From contig NZ_JAKGBI010000003.1 in assembly GCF_021530565.1 (NCBI RefSeq), positions 124,001 to 188,000 on the forward strand: a stretch of DNA of 64,000 nt. The letters are read 5' to 3'. Of this stretch, positions 23,354 through 32,827 are shown piece after piece. A program made the position numbers and the translations under genes. Each line of letters begins with the position of its first letter. Within the stretch, counting starts at the first letter, position 1. The notes under the pieces were generated by a model. That model made no database searches, was not told the DNA's origin, and saw only the letters and a list, made by a program, of their open reading frames with translations. The stretch is from Pseudoalteromonas sp. SMS1. Its GTDB lineage: Bacteria > Pseudomonadota > Gammaproteobacteria > Enterobacterales > Alteromonadaceae.

Positions 23354-25459
23354 TTAGTTTTGTGGTTGCATCAGCTTAAGCTTGTAAAGCGCAAACCCAG
23401 CCTCATTGGTTTCACCCAAAGGCGCGATGTGTTCAAATTGCTCACTGTACGCTTTGGCTTCATCGCTATTGGAGCTAGTAAATTGAATTTGTGCTGTGTC
23501 GATAGGGGCAAATGTCCAGTTCATATCAGCGGATGGATCTAGGCCTTTTCCATCGTTTTGCTCGCTTTGATAAGTAATGTAGTTTGCAACGACTTGGCGA
23601 TTTTCATCAGGTGAGTCGACGACAATTTTATCTGCGCCAATACCTGGGAAGTTACCTCCCCCAGAAGCACGATAGTTATTCGTTACGACTAAAAACGACT
23701 GTTCATCAGTGACTGGTTTCCCCTGATACTGTAGCGCTAAGATGCGTTGTCCATCTGACATCTTCTCCCCTTTGCTGTTGTAGCGAGCGGGTTGGGTCAC
23801 ATCTATTTGATAGGTAACACCATCGATGACATCAAAGTTATATGAAGGGAAGTCGGGGTTTATCAGCGATTGCATATCGATACTATGTGGGTCAATTTGA
23901 TTAAATTGCCCTGCTGACATCTCCAGCCATTCCTTCACTTGTGCACCGTTTAATTTCAGCACTTTTAAAACGTTGGGGTAAATGTATAAGTCTGCAACGT
24001 TGCGATAGGCGATATCGCCCTGTGCGATGTAAGTGTAGTCGTCAGCGCCCCCACGACCTGCTCTGAATGGTGCGCCAGCCGATAAAATGGGTAAATCAGC
24101 GAGTTCAGTACCTTGCACTATTTTTTGGGTATACCAAGTTTGCGCATCGGTGACAATTTGAATCGAAGGATCATCATTAACAAGTGCAAAAAAACTATTC
24201 ACCTGACTGGTCACTTTGGCGAATGGTTTGTTGACCCACGTACGTGTTTCTTCATGGTCATGATGTGTGGCCGCTTCAATTGCTGCGTCGTTTTCGACTA
24301 ATGAAATCACATTTCTGTCTTCATCTTGCTCGAAAATCGGTTTTAATGTTGATAGAGAGTCCGTCACTTGCCAGCCATTTTCTTGATAAGTGAGGGTAAG
24401 GTCGATGATACCTAAGTGATTGCCCCAAAACCCCGGCATCACCGCAGCGACACCATTAATGGTGCCTTTTTCCAAGTCGATGCCCTTGTCCTCTAAACCT
24501 GCGTAGCGTGAGCTTGGGAAATTCGCGTGTGCATGGCCGAACATGATGGCATCAATCCCTTCGACTTTTGAAAGGTGATAGCTGGCGTTTTCTTTTTTGT
24601 CTGTGTGCTCAGCAGTATCTAAGCCCGAATGTGGAATCGCGATAATGACATCGGCACCTGCTTCTTTCATTTTTGGCACGTACTTATTGGCCATGGCGAT
24701 GATGTCTTTCGCAATGACCTTATTTTCAAGGTTTGCTTTGTCCCATTGCATGATTTGTGGCGGCACGAACCCGATATAACCTACTTTAATGATGTGGGCA
24801 TTGCCTTCAATATCTTTAAACGTTTTTTCTTGTACTAGGTAAGGCGTAAACAACGGCACATCATTGCTTTCATCGTCGTCACCATCATATTTGAAGACAT
24901 TGGCTGAAATATACGGGAAGTTTGCATCATTAATGGCTTCATGCAAAAACTCTAAACCAAAATTAAACTCGTGATTACCAATGTTCGCAACATCATAATT
25001 GAGCGTATTCATTGCTTTATACACGGGGTGCACTTCTCCATCAGCCAAGTTCTTGATTTTGGCAATGTAGTCACCCAACGGGCTACCTTGAATTAGGTCG
25101 CCATTATCAACCAATACCGAGTTAGTGGCTTCTGCACGGGCTGCATGGATCAGGGCGGCAGTCTTTACTAGGCCAACTTTGTCATCTTGCTTATCAGAGA
25201 AATAGTTAAAATTAAGTACATTGGCATGAAGATCAGTCGTTTCTAGCAAACGTAGCTGCAGTGTAGTCCCTACCGCAGGAGCCGGATCTGGGTCCGGTTC
25301 TGGTGTGGGTTCCGGTTCCGGTGTTGGAGTGGGCTTGTCAGTCCCTTGCGTGGGTGCTGGTGGCACAATGTTGACCTTATTGTCGTCGGAATCAAAACAT
25401 CCTGAAAGTAAGGCTGAGGTGCCACATAAAATGGCCAGCGGTAGTAATTTTGTTTTCAT
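23354..25459 (-). CDS. cpdB: 2',3'-cyclic-nucleotide phosphodiesterase/3'-nucleotidase lipoprotein
   Basis: A 701-residue enzyme of the CpdB/5'-nucleotidase family that degrades 2',3'-cyclic nucleotides and 3'-nucleotides outside the cytoplasm. A lipobox (ALLSGCFD) replaces the soluble signal peptide of E. coli CpdB, and a Pro/Glu/Asp linker follows to about residue 62. Metal-site motifs are LETTDLHAN, DNGDLIQGSPL, GNHEFNFG, IPHSG and GHAHANF. The C-terminal nucleotide-binding domain begins near residue 400 and includes NNYRASGGGNFPG. The ATG at 25459 gives the lipobox signal; an upstream ATG adds a non-signal stretch. It lies upstream of the OB-repeat protein gene. Confidence 0.9.
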   Translation of the reverse strand: MKTKLLPLAILCGTSALLSGCFDSDDNKVNIVPPAPTQGTDKPTPTPEPEPTPEPDPDPAPAVGTTLQLRLLETTDLHANVLNFNYFSDKQDDKVGLVKTAALIHAARAEATNSVLVDNGDLIQGSPLGDYIAKIKNLADGEVHPVYKAMNTLNYDVANIGNHEFNFGLEFLHEAINDANFPYISANVFKYDGDDDESNDVPLFTPYLVQEKTFKDIEGNAHIIKVGYIGFVPPQIMQWDKANLENKVIAKDIIAMANKYVPKMKEAGADVIIAIPHSGLDTAEHTDKKENASYHLSKVEGIDAIMFGHAHANFPSSRYAGLEDKGIDLEKGTINGVAAVMPGFWGNHLGIIDLTLTYQENGWQVTDSLSTLKPIFEQDEDRNVISLVENDAAIEAATHHDHEETRTWVNKPFAKVTSQVNSFFALVNDDPSIQIVTDAQTWYTQKIVQGTELADLPILSAGAPFRAGRGGADDYTYIAQGDIAYRNVADLYIYPNVLKVLKLNGAQVKEWLEMSAGQFNQIDPHSIDMQSLINPDFPSYNFDVIDGVTYQIDVTQPARYNSKGEKMSDGQRILALQYQGKPVTDEQSFLVVTNNYRASGGGNFPGIGADKIVVDSPDENRQVVANYITYQSEQNDGKGLDPSADMNWTFAPIDTAQIQFTSSNSDEAKAYSEQFEHIAPLGETNEAGFALYKLKLMQPQN

Positions 25460-25782
25460 AGTCCCTTCACTTTTATTGATTTTAGAGCGGCCACTATAGA
25501 AGGGAAAAAAGACAAATAAGCTAAGAAAAAGTGGCAAGTTAGTTCCAAAAATATGACACTTTCTTGAGCGCTTATCTACGCTGGTATTGGTATAAATATT
25601 CCGAGTAAATTTATTTTTTATCAGTCTATATATATGAATTTATTAATTTTGCACAGCTTCTGTGACATGAAATTATTTATCATTTTTAGCGAGTTGTTCG
25701 CTTAGCAACTAAAACTAATTGCATTTAATTTAAACTTACGTACATTTGGTTGCGTTTGAAAGTATGTCATGTGAGTAGAAAT

Positions 25783-26868
25783 ATGTCTTCGCTCGAAGAA
25801 AAGAGAATACAAGTTGAAAATAGGCTCGATAAACAAGAGTTGCTCGGTGCGACCTTCGGCAGTGTGATAGGGGCCACGATTGCCATTGCGATTTGGTTCC
25901 AAGTGTATGTATTCAACCCCAAATTGGGGGCGCTGATGCTGCCAGTCAGTGGTACCGTGATCGGCCTTTTCGTCAGGTTTTTCGGGCGAGGGTACCATGA
26001 GTGGTTTTCTGCGATCGCCTGCATGGTGTTTGCTGCACTTTCGGTGGTTGCTTGGCAGGTGGAGATCGTCGTGGGTGGTCATATTCCACTGATTGTACTG
26101 GCAGGATTGTTTTTTGCAGGTCTCTGGAGTGCCAATTATTTAGCCAAACTCAAAATGCCGATTGTGCTAGAAGAAGCGTTTGAACACCTTCAAGCTGCAG
26201 AGACATATCCGGGAAAAAGGACCTCATTAAAGGGGGGCGTGGCCGTCGTTTGTGCCACAATTTTTACGGCAGGAGCGACCTATGGTACGGCGTTCATGAT
26301 GATGGTATTAAACTATCAACTTCAAGCTGATAACGCAGCTGTATCACAGCAGGTTGAGCAACAAAAAGTACGAAATAAAGAGATTGCTGTTACCGCAGAA
26401 GCTTTATCACAATATACGACCAATGAGGCGTTACTATATGCGCATGCTTACTTTAGCGGCTACAAGTTTAACCAATTAGGGAGTTATACTCGTGGATTTC
26501 CTCGTTCAATACACAAATCACAAATGATTTTAGAGTTCTTGATGAAGGAGCGGCAAGATCCAAGAGCCCAGTTCATTTTGGGGGTATTGATACAAGGCAA
26601 TCGTGGTGAGCGTTTGATAAATTTGGCTGCCGCGCAAGGCGATCATTATGCTGCTCTCTATCAAGCGTTTTATGCGGGCTGCAATCAAGATACCGAGACC
26701 GGAGATGGCATATTAGACACTATCTACCCGTTAGTGGAAGAGTCCGCGATTAAATCCGAAATAGAAAGTGTCCGCTCATATGGCTATGAGCCAGTGTGCA
26801 GCGAAATATCAGAAGCCCATTTCCCACATAGCTTTGTACGTGGTTATATTGAACTTATACGGGAGTAA
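25783..26868 (+). CDS. membrane protein of unknown function
   Basis: A 361-residue protein I do not recognise. The N-terminus has a short helical stretch (LEEKRIQVENRLDKQELLG), then four hydrophobic segments (about 25-45, 48-62, 70-90, 92-112) and a fifth near 150-170. The cytoplasmic or periplasmic C-terminal half (about 180-361) is helical and looks like TPR/Sel1-type repeats (ALLYAHAYFSGYKF, RAQFILGVLIQGNRG, AAAQGDHYAALYQAFYAG). An ATG at 25783 is used; a GTG at 25771 is an alternative and neither has a strong site. Single gene, convergent with an AraC regulator. Confidence 0.65.
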   Translation: MSSLEEKRIQVENRLDKQELLGATFGSVIGATIAIAIWFQVYVFNPKLGALMLPVSGTVIGLFVRFFGRGYHEWFSAIACMVFAALSVVAWQVEIVVGGHIPLIVLAGLFFAGLWSANYLAKLKMPIVLEEAFEHLQAAETYPGKRTSLKGGVAVVCATIFTAGATYGTAFMMMVLNYQLQADNAAVSQQVEQQKVRNKEIAVTAEALSQYTTNEALLYAHAYFSGYKFNQLGSYTRGFPRSIHKSQMILEFLMKERQDPRAQFILGVLIQGNRGERLINLAAAQGDHYAALYQAFYAGCNQDTETGDGILDTIYPLVEESAIKSEIESVRSYGYEPVCSEISEAHFPHSFVRGYIELIRE

Positions 26869-26887
26869 AAGGGGCACGCCCCTTAAA

Positions 26888-27967
26888 TTATGCACAGTGC
26901 TGCTGGGGTAGAGCGCGTTGCCGATATTGGTTTGGTGTTGTGCCTGTATAGGTTTTGAACGCGCGTGTAAATGGGCCGACAGAAGCAAATCCACATTCTA
27001 GGCCAATAACAAGAACAGACCAATGTTGCTTATCGGGATCCGAAAGGATCTCTTTGGCGTAGTTGACCCGCAGCGTGTTGATGAACTGATTAAAGTTTTT
27101 GGCTTGTAATTGATGACGCAACACTTTACTTATCTTGTACTCGGGCACCGTCAGTTCACGGGCGATGTCAGCGACTTTGAGATTCGCTTGTAAAAAATAG
27201 TTTTGTTCAACCAGTAATGCGTGTACTTGCTTCGCAAGGTGCATGTCATCATCACGTACTGTCAGTTCATCTGGCGCACTTTTTTGAGGCTGGTGCGGTG
27301 ACCTTGTGTTGGTATCCACTGCACGGTGAAAGCGCCAGTAAAGTAGGTATTGTAAGCTTGCTAAAACGCCCAGCGTGATAACAGATAGAGTGACTGTTAA
27401 CATGTCGGGGTTATCTACAAAAATGCCCTTAGCACTTTTACTGGCTAACACAGCGCTGCCAAAGGTAACCATAAACAAAATACGCTGCTGTTTGTCCTGC
27501 TTTTGCACTTGCCCAAAACCTCGCATGGCTTCCCAAAACGACAGCACCAAGATGCAGGAAGAAAGCAATATGGTTGCTTCGCGCAGCATGTGACTAAAGA
27601 GAGACAACCAAGGGGCATGTAAGGCCCATTGATGCGTGGCGAATAGGTAGCCTTGTTGGATCATGATGAGCACTGCGATGGCGACTGCAACGGCAAAATG
27701 GATCAGGCTAATGGGGTTTTTTTCACGAAATAAGGTGCGGGATAAGAGCCAAATACAATTGCACGTGGCACAAGCGCCCATACCAATCAGGTATTGATAT
27801 GGACCTAAGCTATTGCTCGATAGCTTTTGTAGGGCAACCATGGAAACCGAGGCGCAAAAAATTGCAAATAAGATATGTGCACTGTGTTTGTGTCGTACCG
27901 TTAACTGTGCCATCAACATCGTGATACTGACAGCCAGTAGCGTGAAATGAAGGTATGCTGGTTGCAT
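26888..27967 (-). CDS. membrane-embedded AraC-family regulator
   Basis: A 359-residue protein with about seven N-terminal hydrophobic helices (to about residue 215), then a linker and a C-terminal AraC HTH domain (about 255-350; LKVADIARELTVPEYKISKV, FNQFINTLRVNYA and GFASVGPFTRAFKTYTGTTP). Such 7TM-AraC proteins sense a membrane or periplasmic signal and act on local promoters. The ATG at 27967 was chosen because upstream residues are not hydrophobic. It is divergent from the DUF2306 membrane protein, a possible target. Confidence 0.87.
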   Translation of the reverse strand: MQPAYLHFTLLAVSITMLMAQLTVRHKHSAHILFAIFCASVSMVALQKLSSNSLGPYQYLIGMGACATCNCIWLLSRTLFREKNPISLIHFAVAVAIAVLIMIQQGYLFATHQWALHAPWLSLFSHMLREATILLSSCILVLSFWEAMRGFGQVQKQDKQQRILFMVTFGSAVLASKSAKGIFVDNPDMLTVTLSVITLGVLASLQYLLYWRFHRAVDTNTRSPHQPQKSAPDELTVRDDDMHLAKQVHALLVEQNYFLQANLKVADIARELTVPEYKISKVLRHQLQAKNFNQFINTLRVNYAKEILSDPDKQHWSVLVIGLECGFASVGPFTRAFKTYTGTTPNQYRQRALPQQHCA

Positions 27968-28143
27968 AAAAATCCGCCCCAATGAGTTCCATCTTATAGT
28001 AGTGAAAACCCCTCGATGACTCAATTTTGCTTTGTAAGAAATCTTTACCAAAAAGTATGTGCCGAATTTCAAATTCGGTGCGACGAATTGAATTTTTAGT
28101 GGCACCTTAGCAATTAAATCAATAAATTACGAAAGGGGCTAGA

Positions 28144-28992
28144 ATGATTTCTTTAACGGTAAATAAGCTTAGAGGATTGTCTTTTAATGCTGATAGTACC
28201 CTCAGAGGTGCAATTAAAACTTGGATGGTTGTGGCATTAGCTGGGCAGTGGGCCTTCGCAATGTATATTTTAAGCTTATATGCATTGCCACTGCTCTTAG
28301 GTGCTGTAGATAAAGCAGAGGCGGTGTCGCCCTCACAAGGTCTGAACAGTAACATCGATTTAAACTCGGCGATGTTTTTCGCGCATGTCTTACCCGCGAT
28401 TTTAATGGCGATAAGTGGGTTATTTCAGTTGATCCCTAATGTGAGAACACGATATCCAAAATTCCACCGTTACAATGGACGTATGTTTTTTACTCTGGGT
28501 TTAGCAGGGGCGTTAACTGGACTTTATCTAACTTGGGTTACTGGGCATCGACTCAGTGATATAGGGTCTTTAGGGGTGACAGTGAACGGTATTTTGATCC
28601 CGATTGCGATTTATTTTGCATGGCAAGCCGCGGTGAAAAAGCGGTTTGCGCAGCACCAACGATTCGCCGTGCATAGCTTTTTACTGGTCAATGGCGTTTG
28701 GACTTTCAGACTGTATCTAATGGGGTGGTACATTGTGAATCAGGGGATGAATGGTAACACGCTTACTTTGGATGGCCCTGCAGATATCGCGCTTTCGTTC
28801 GCTTCCTTCTTATTGCCAATGGCAATCTACGAGGTTATTTTATGGGGTAAAAAGCAGCGTAAAGAAAGCATCAAGTGGGTAATTTCAGCGGTGGCTTGTT
28901 TTGGCGCACTCATTACCATCATTGGTGTAATTGCTGCTGGCATGATGATGTGGCTACCGAAAATAAGCCGCATTCTCAGCGTGTTGGTTTAA
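28144..28992 (+). CDS. DUF2306 membrane protein
   Basis: A 282-residue protein with about eight hydrophobic segments and the DUF2306 pattern: FFAHVLPAILMAISGLFQLI, then RYPKFHRYNGRMFFTLGLAG and HQRFAVHSFLLVNGVWTFRL with two conserved His. The family function is unknown; the His residues could bind haem or metal. AAAGGGG precedes the ATG. It is divergent from the 7TM-AraC regulator. A terminator hairpin follows at 29007-29029. Confidence 0.82.
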   Translation: MISLTVNKLRGLSFNADSTLRGAIKTWMVVALAGQWAFAMYILSLYALPLLLGAVDKAEAVSPSQGLNSNIDLNSAMFFAHVLPAILMAISGLFQLIPNVRTRYPKFHRYNGRMFFTLGLAGALTGLYLTWVTGHRLSDIGSLGVTVNGILIPIAIYFAWQAAVKKRFAQHQRFAVHSFLLVNGVWTFRLYLMGWYIVNQGMNGNTLTLDGPADIALSFASFLLPMAIYEVILWGKKQRKESIKWVISAVACFGALITIIGVIAAGMMMWLPKISRILSVLV

Positions 28993-29006
28993 GCTTTAGT
29001 GTAAAA

Positions 29007-29029
29007 GGTGGCAATGTTTGGTTGCCACC
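29007..29029. terminator. bidirectional terminator hairpin
   Basis: GGTGGCAA at 29007-29014 pairs with TTGCCACC at 29022-29029 around a 7-base loop, between convergent genes. Confidence 0.6.
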
Positions 29030-29038
29030 AAAGTACTA

Positions 29039-29734
29039 TTAAAGGTTACCCTTGTTTACCAGTTTATGTAACTCTTCAAGTGATGCTGCGATTTTGACAC
29101 CTGGAATGTTGGTGCCAATTGTCGCTTCGAAAGACCCTTCAACTTGTGAGCGAAAAGAGGTAAATGAGATGCGGTAAACGCCTCTGACCAACGATTCAGT
29201 AGGGTTGTTGAGGTTGGTGGTTTGTCTTAGCAATGAATTGTAGTAAGCGCCACTGGGGTTAGCGGGGAGTTCGCGGGTATCATCATTGTAACCAAGCGGC
29301 TGAAGGACTTTGCCTCCTTGTGCAATCTTGTTGCTATCAATGATATTCAATCGATCAAAGACGATATAGGTGTCGAAAAACTTGGCTTGGTCTTTCTCCA
29401 TTCCTTGAGCAAAGTTGGTGTGAACAAAATCTTTATCTGTCGGTTTTGACTCAACAGGTGATTGCATTGAAATGCCAATTTCGTCCACGGCAGCGGGTAC
29501 CCAGGCATATAGGTAATAGGTATCTTTACCCTTATATTTACCTTCGGGTTTCACACTTGCATCGACATAGCCATAGTAGTTTACGTAGTTTGCATAAGGT
29601 GCACGTACTTCAAGTGGGCCAATACCTTCAGAAATAGAACTTTTTAAATATGGGCCTGAAGAGGTGCTCATGCATGCGGTCAGCGTTGAGAGAGAAAGAA
29701 CAGCTAAAACCTTTCCCGTAGTTTTAAGCGTCAT
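29039..29734 (-). CDS. LipL32-family lipoprotein
   Basis: A 231-residue lipoprotein with a lipobox (TLTACMST). The mature part closely follows Leptospira LipL32: LKSS, then YVNYYGYVD, DTYYLYAWVPAAVDEIGISM with SP shortly after, FFDTYIVFDRL, YYNSLLR, LVRGVYRISFTSFRS and EGSFEATIGTNIPGV. The calcium-binding poly-Asp segment of LipL32 is reduced to NDD. LipL32 is the main surface lipoprotein of pathogenic Leptospira and binds extracellular matrix; homologues are known in Pseudoalteromonas. A host- or surface-binding role here is inference. AAGGAG precedes the ATG at 29734. Confidence 0.85.
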   Translation of the reverse strand: MTLKTTGKVLAVLSLSTLTACMSTSSGPYLKSSISEGIGPLEVRAPYANYVNYYGYVDASVKPEGKYKGKDTYYLYAWVPAAVDEIGISMQSPVESKPTDKDFVHTNFAQGMEKDQAKFFDTYIVFDRLNIIDSNKIAQGGKVLQPLGYNDDTRELPANPSGAYYNSLLRQTTNLNNPTESLVRGVYRISFTSFRSQVEGSFEATIGTNIPGVKIAASLEELHKLVNKGNL

Positions 29735-29853
29735 AAAATGACTCCTTGTCCTGATTAAAATCAAGGCAAGTCTAGTCGCAAACGAAACGATTGCAATGTG
29801 CACAAGCGTGATTTTTTCTAATTTTTAAACACACGATACTGACAACATGGTTG

Positions 29854-30198
29854 TCAGTCGGTTTGGCTGTCAATGTGCTTTTGTAATGTATCGAGTTGCG
29901 CCAATATCGCTAAAAACTGTCTGCCGAGCTCGGTGACTCGGTATTCAACTCGAGGTGGTAGTTCATTAAATACTTCTTTTTCTAAAATGCCAAATTCCAC
30001 ATTGCGCTTAAGACACTGGTTGAGCACTTTGGTGGTGAGGCCATCCACACAACGAACCATTTCTCCGGGGCGGTTTATGCCATCTTTGAGCAGTTGGTAT
30101 ATCGTCAATGACCATTTGCATCCGTAGATGGTCTCAACCATTTTCGCACTTTTGCTCGGCGCTATTTTCCGTGAAACTTTTTTTTCGTTTGAATTCAT
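29854..30198 (-). CDS. HxlR-family transcriptional regulator
   Basis: A 114-residue winged-HTH of the HxlR type: GCKWSLTIYQLLKDGINRPGEM, then a recognition helix (LTTKVLNQCLKRNVEFGILE) and a wing (PPRVEYRVTELG). The Cys in YGCKW near residue 27 occupies the position of the redox-sensing Cys of many HxlR/HypR proteins. It is divergent from an SDR gene with about 105 bp between them, and probably regulates that gene. Confidence 0.88.
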   Translation of the reverse strand: MNSNEKKVSRKIAPSKSAKMVETIYGCKWSLTIYQLLKDGINRPGEMVRCVDGLTTKVLNQCLKRNVEFGILEKEVFNELPPRVEYRVTELGRQFLAILAQLDTLQKHIDSQTD

Positions 30199-30303
30199 AA
30201 ATATGTACCAAAAAGTACTTAGTTAACCAATTTGTACTTACTATTCAGTGAGTTCGCATAGGCCTAATATTATCACGAAACAACCAACACACTAGGTGAA
30301 CAT

Positions 30304-31071
30304 ATGAACTTTACAAAATCAGGCCGTGCGTTAATCGTTGGAGGCTCCAGCGGAATGGGCCTTGAAACAGCGAAAATTTTACTCAGCCACAATGTGCCCG
30401 TGACACTACTCGCAAATAACCAAGATAAACTACACAGTGCCGTGCAAGCCTTGTCGTCACTCGGCGACGTAACAGGCGTACAGTTGGATCTATACAACCG
30501 CAAAGCCGTGCTGGACTATATCACGCAGTTGTCGCAATCAGACACACCATTTAGTTATCTGGTTAATGCCGCGGGTTACTTTTCGCCACTGCCGTTTTTA
30601 GAGCACCATGGTGAAGACTTTGACCGCTATCATGAATTGAATCGCGCTTTGTTCTTGATAACACAAGCTGTTGCACACCACATGACGGCGCTCGGTGGAG
30701 GCAGTATCGTCAATATTGGTTCTATGTGGGCTAAACAAGCGATAGGCGCCACCCCATCTTCGGCATACTCTATGGCCAAAGCCGGCTTACATGCTTTAAC
30801 CCAACATTTGGCGCTGGAATTGGCTGGGCATGGTATACGCGTTAATGCCGTGTCGCCAGCTGTCGTCAAAACGCCAATTTATGGTGCTTTCATTGATCCT
30901 CAAGAGATTGATGAGACATTGAAAAGCTTTGATTGCTTTCACCCGATAGGGCGTATTGGTGAGGCAAAGGAAGTGGCCCAAACAATAGCCTATTTATTAA
31001 GTGATAGTACGCAATGGGTCACAGGAGCAAACTGGGATATCGATGGTGGTGTGATGGCGGGAAGGAACTAG
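30304..31071 (+). CDS. SDR-family oxidoreductase
   Basis: A 255-residue short-chain dehydrogenase/reductase. The cofactor motif is [13 protein letters not shown], followed by NAAG (in [10 protein letters not shown]), the catalytic Ser in NIGSMWAK, and the YxxxK motif as SAYSMAKAG. The C-terminal block [13 protein letters not shown] is standard. The substrate is unknown. The paired HxlR regulator suggests induction by an aldehyde, quinone or other reactive compound, as for known HxlR-SDR pairs. Confidence 0.9.
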   Translation: MNFTKSGRALIVGGSSGMGLETAKILLSHNVPVTLLANNQDKLHSAVQALSSLGDVTGVQLDLYNRKAVLDYITQLSQSDTPFSYLVNAAGYFSPLPFLEHHGEDFDRYHELNRALFLITQAVAHHMTALGGGSIVNIGSMWAKQAIGATPSSAYSMAKAGLHALTQHLALELAGHGIRVNAVSPAVVKTPIYGAFIDPQEIDETLKSFDCFHPIGRIGEAKEVAQTIAYLLSDSTQWVTGANWDIDGGVMAGRN

Positions 31072-31232
31072 TAAGTAGTGGTTTGATTAATTGTATCGAG
31101 GCGCGCCTAATGAGTTAGTCGTGGCGGCAATTAAGCAATTGTTCACTAAGCTAAAAAACACTGGAAATCGCCTTGTATTTGAAGGATATTTATCTATAAG
31201 CAAAGCCTTTTTGAAGTCAGGGAGTCAAGGCG

Positions 31233-32357
31233 ATGAAAACAGTGGTCGTGCTCGGGGGATATGGCAATTTTGGTAAAAGGGTGGTCACAGCTTTGGCCGA
31301 AGAGGCTGGCATTCACCTTATTATTGCGGGAAGATGCATATCAAAGGCTCACGCCCTTGTGGGTAGCTTAAGGGAGAGCGCAAAAGCCACATTGGCAGTG
31401 TGGCAGGTAGACATATTCTCCCCCGAGTTTGAAAGGCAGCTACAGCAGCACATGCCATTTTTAGTGATTCATACCGGTGGACCATTTCAAGGGCAGGACT
31501 ATCGTGTTCCCCAAGCCTGTATTGATGTCCAGGCGCATTACATCGACCTTGCAGACGATAGGCAATTTGTATGTGATATCAGTGCGCTAAACGCACGAGC
31601 ACAAACCAATGGTGTGTTAGTGGTGAGCGGGGCGAGTTCGGTGCCCGGGCTTTCCTCTGCGGTGATTGAACATTTTCAATCGATGTTTGAGCGTATTAAT
31701 ACGATAGACATCGCGATTGCACCGGGTAATAAGGCGGAACGAGGACTCGCAACGATTGCTGCCATTTTGTCTTATACTGGGCATCCTTTCCAAGTGTTCA
31801 AAGGGGGACATTGGCAACCTGCATACGGTTGGATGGATGCGAAAGTGAACGACTTTGGTGATATCGCTAAAAAACGTAGTCTAGCAAATGTGGACGTGCC
31901 AGATCTGCTGATTTTCCCAGAACGTTACAAAGTGAGTGACAGGGTGTCGTTTCAAGCTGGTCTTGAATTGCCACTACTTCATTGGGGGATGGTCGCAATG
32001 GCCTACCTGACAAAACATGGCTTGGTAAGGAATTGGGCACCCTACGCAAAAAGCATCCGTACTTTAAGTGAGTATTTACTGCCTTTTGGCACAGATATAG
32101 GTGCTATGGAGGTGCGCATTGTTGGCACCTGTCACGATAATTCAGAAAAAAGTGCCGTGTGGCGTTTATATGCGCCTAGCGGGCAAGGCCCCTATATACC
32201 GACTTTATCAGCAATCATAATTGCTAAAAAGTTACTCGCAGAAGAATGCAGTGAGCGCGGTGCCATGCCATGTGTTGGGCTGTTCAAACTGAGCGATTTT
32301 GACACTTATTTTAATACTTTTGGTATTTATGCGAAGGAGGAGGTAATACCATGTTAG
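31233..32357 (+). CDS. saccharopine dehydrogenase-like NADP-binding protein
   Basis: A 374-residue protein with an N-terminal Rossmann fold (VVVLGGYGNFGKRVVTALA) and the saccharopine-dehydrogenase-like layout (TGGPFQGQDYRVPQACID, HYIDLADDRQF, VSGASSVPGLSSAVI). It is not the lysine pathway enzyme itself: the C-terminal part is divergent and the neighbours are membrane proteins. It overlaps the next gene by 7 bp and heads an operon with DUF2269 and DoxX-like genes. Probable redox role on an unknown, perhaps lipid-linked, substrate. Confidence 0.82.
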   Translation: MKTVVVLGGYGNFGKRVVTALAEEAGIHLIIAGRCISKAHALVGSLRESAKATLAVWQVDIFSPEFERQLQQHMPFLVIHTGGPFQGQDYRVPQACIDVQAHYIDLADDRQFVCDISALNARAQTNGVLVVSGASSVPGLSSAVIEHFQSMFERINTIDIAIAPGNKAERGLATIAAILSYTGHPFQVFKGGHWQPAYGWMDAKVNDFGDIAKKRSLANVDVPDLLIFPERYKVSDRVSFQAGLELPLLHWGMVAMAYLTKHGLVRNWAPYAKSIRTLSEYLLPFGTDIGAMEVRIVGTCHDNSEKSAVWRLYAPSGQGPYIPTLSAIIIAKKLLAEECSERGAMPCVGLFKLSDFDTYFNTFGIYAKEEVIPC

Positions 32358-32827
32358 AGCCTTATTTTGTCGCCAAATTGATTCATATTTTAGCGGCTGT
32401 CGTCGTAACTGGTACAGGTGTTGGCATTGCCTTTTTTATGTTTATGGCGAATCGCTCGAACAACCCGCAGGCAATATATATAACAACTCAACTCGTTGTT
32501 TTAGGGGATTGGCTCTTTACAACCCCTGCGGTCATTGTTCAAGTTGCCAGCGGTTTGTATTTAATGCATATCCTTGGTTATTCATTCAGTTCTGATTGGT
32601 TTTATGCCGTCGCCGGGCTATTTACGCTGATCGGATTGTGTTGGTTACCCGTGCTTAAAATTCAATATCGCTTACGTGTATTAGCGGCAGAGTCTGCAAA
32701 AAGAAATCAAATTTCGGGGGAGTTTAAATCGCTTATGCGAGTTTGGACGCTCCTTGGTCTGCCTGCATTTGCAGCCATATTGGTGATTTTTTGGTTGATG
32801 GTTTTTAAACCTCTGCCTGTCGTTTAG
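32351..32827 (+). CDS. DUF2269 membrane protein
   Basis: A 158-residue protein with four hydrophobic helices. KLIHILAAVVVTGTGVGIAF near the start and a TTPAVIVQVASGLYLM helix match the DUF2269 family, which often accompanies SDR or saccharopine-dehydrogenase-like and DoxX genes. AAGGAGG lies a few bases before the ATG at 32351, inside the previous gene. Its stop is followed at once by the GTG of the next gene. Function unknown; conserved His suggests haem or metal contact. Confidence 0.8.
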   Translation: MLEPYFVAKLIHILAAVVVTGTGVGIAFFMFMANRSNNPQAIYITTQLVVLGDWLFTTPAVIVQVASGLYLMHILGYSFSSDWFYAVAGLFTLIGLCWLPVLKIQYRLRVLAAESAKRNQISGEFKSLMRVWTLLGLPAFAAILVIFWLMVFKPLPVV

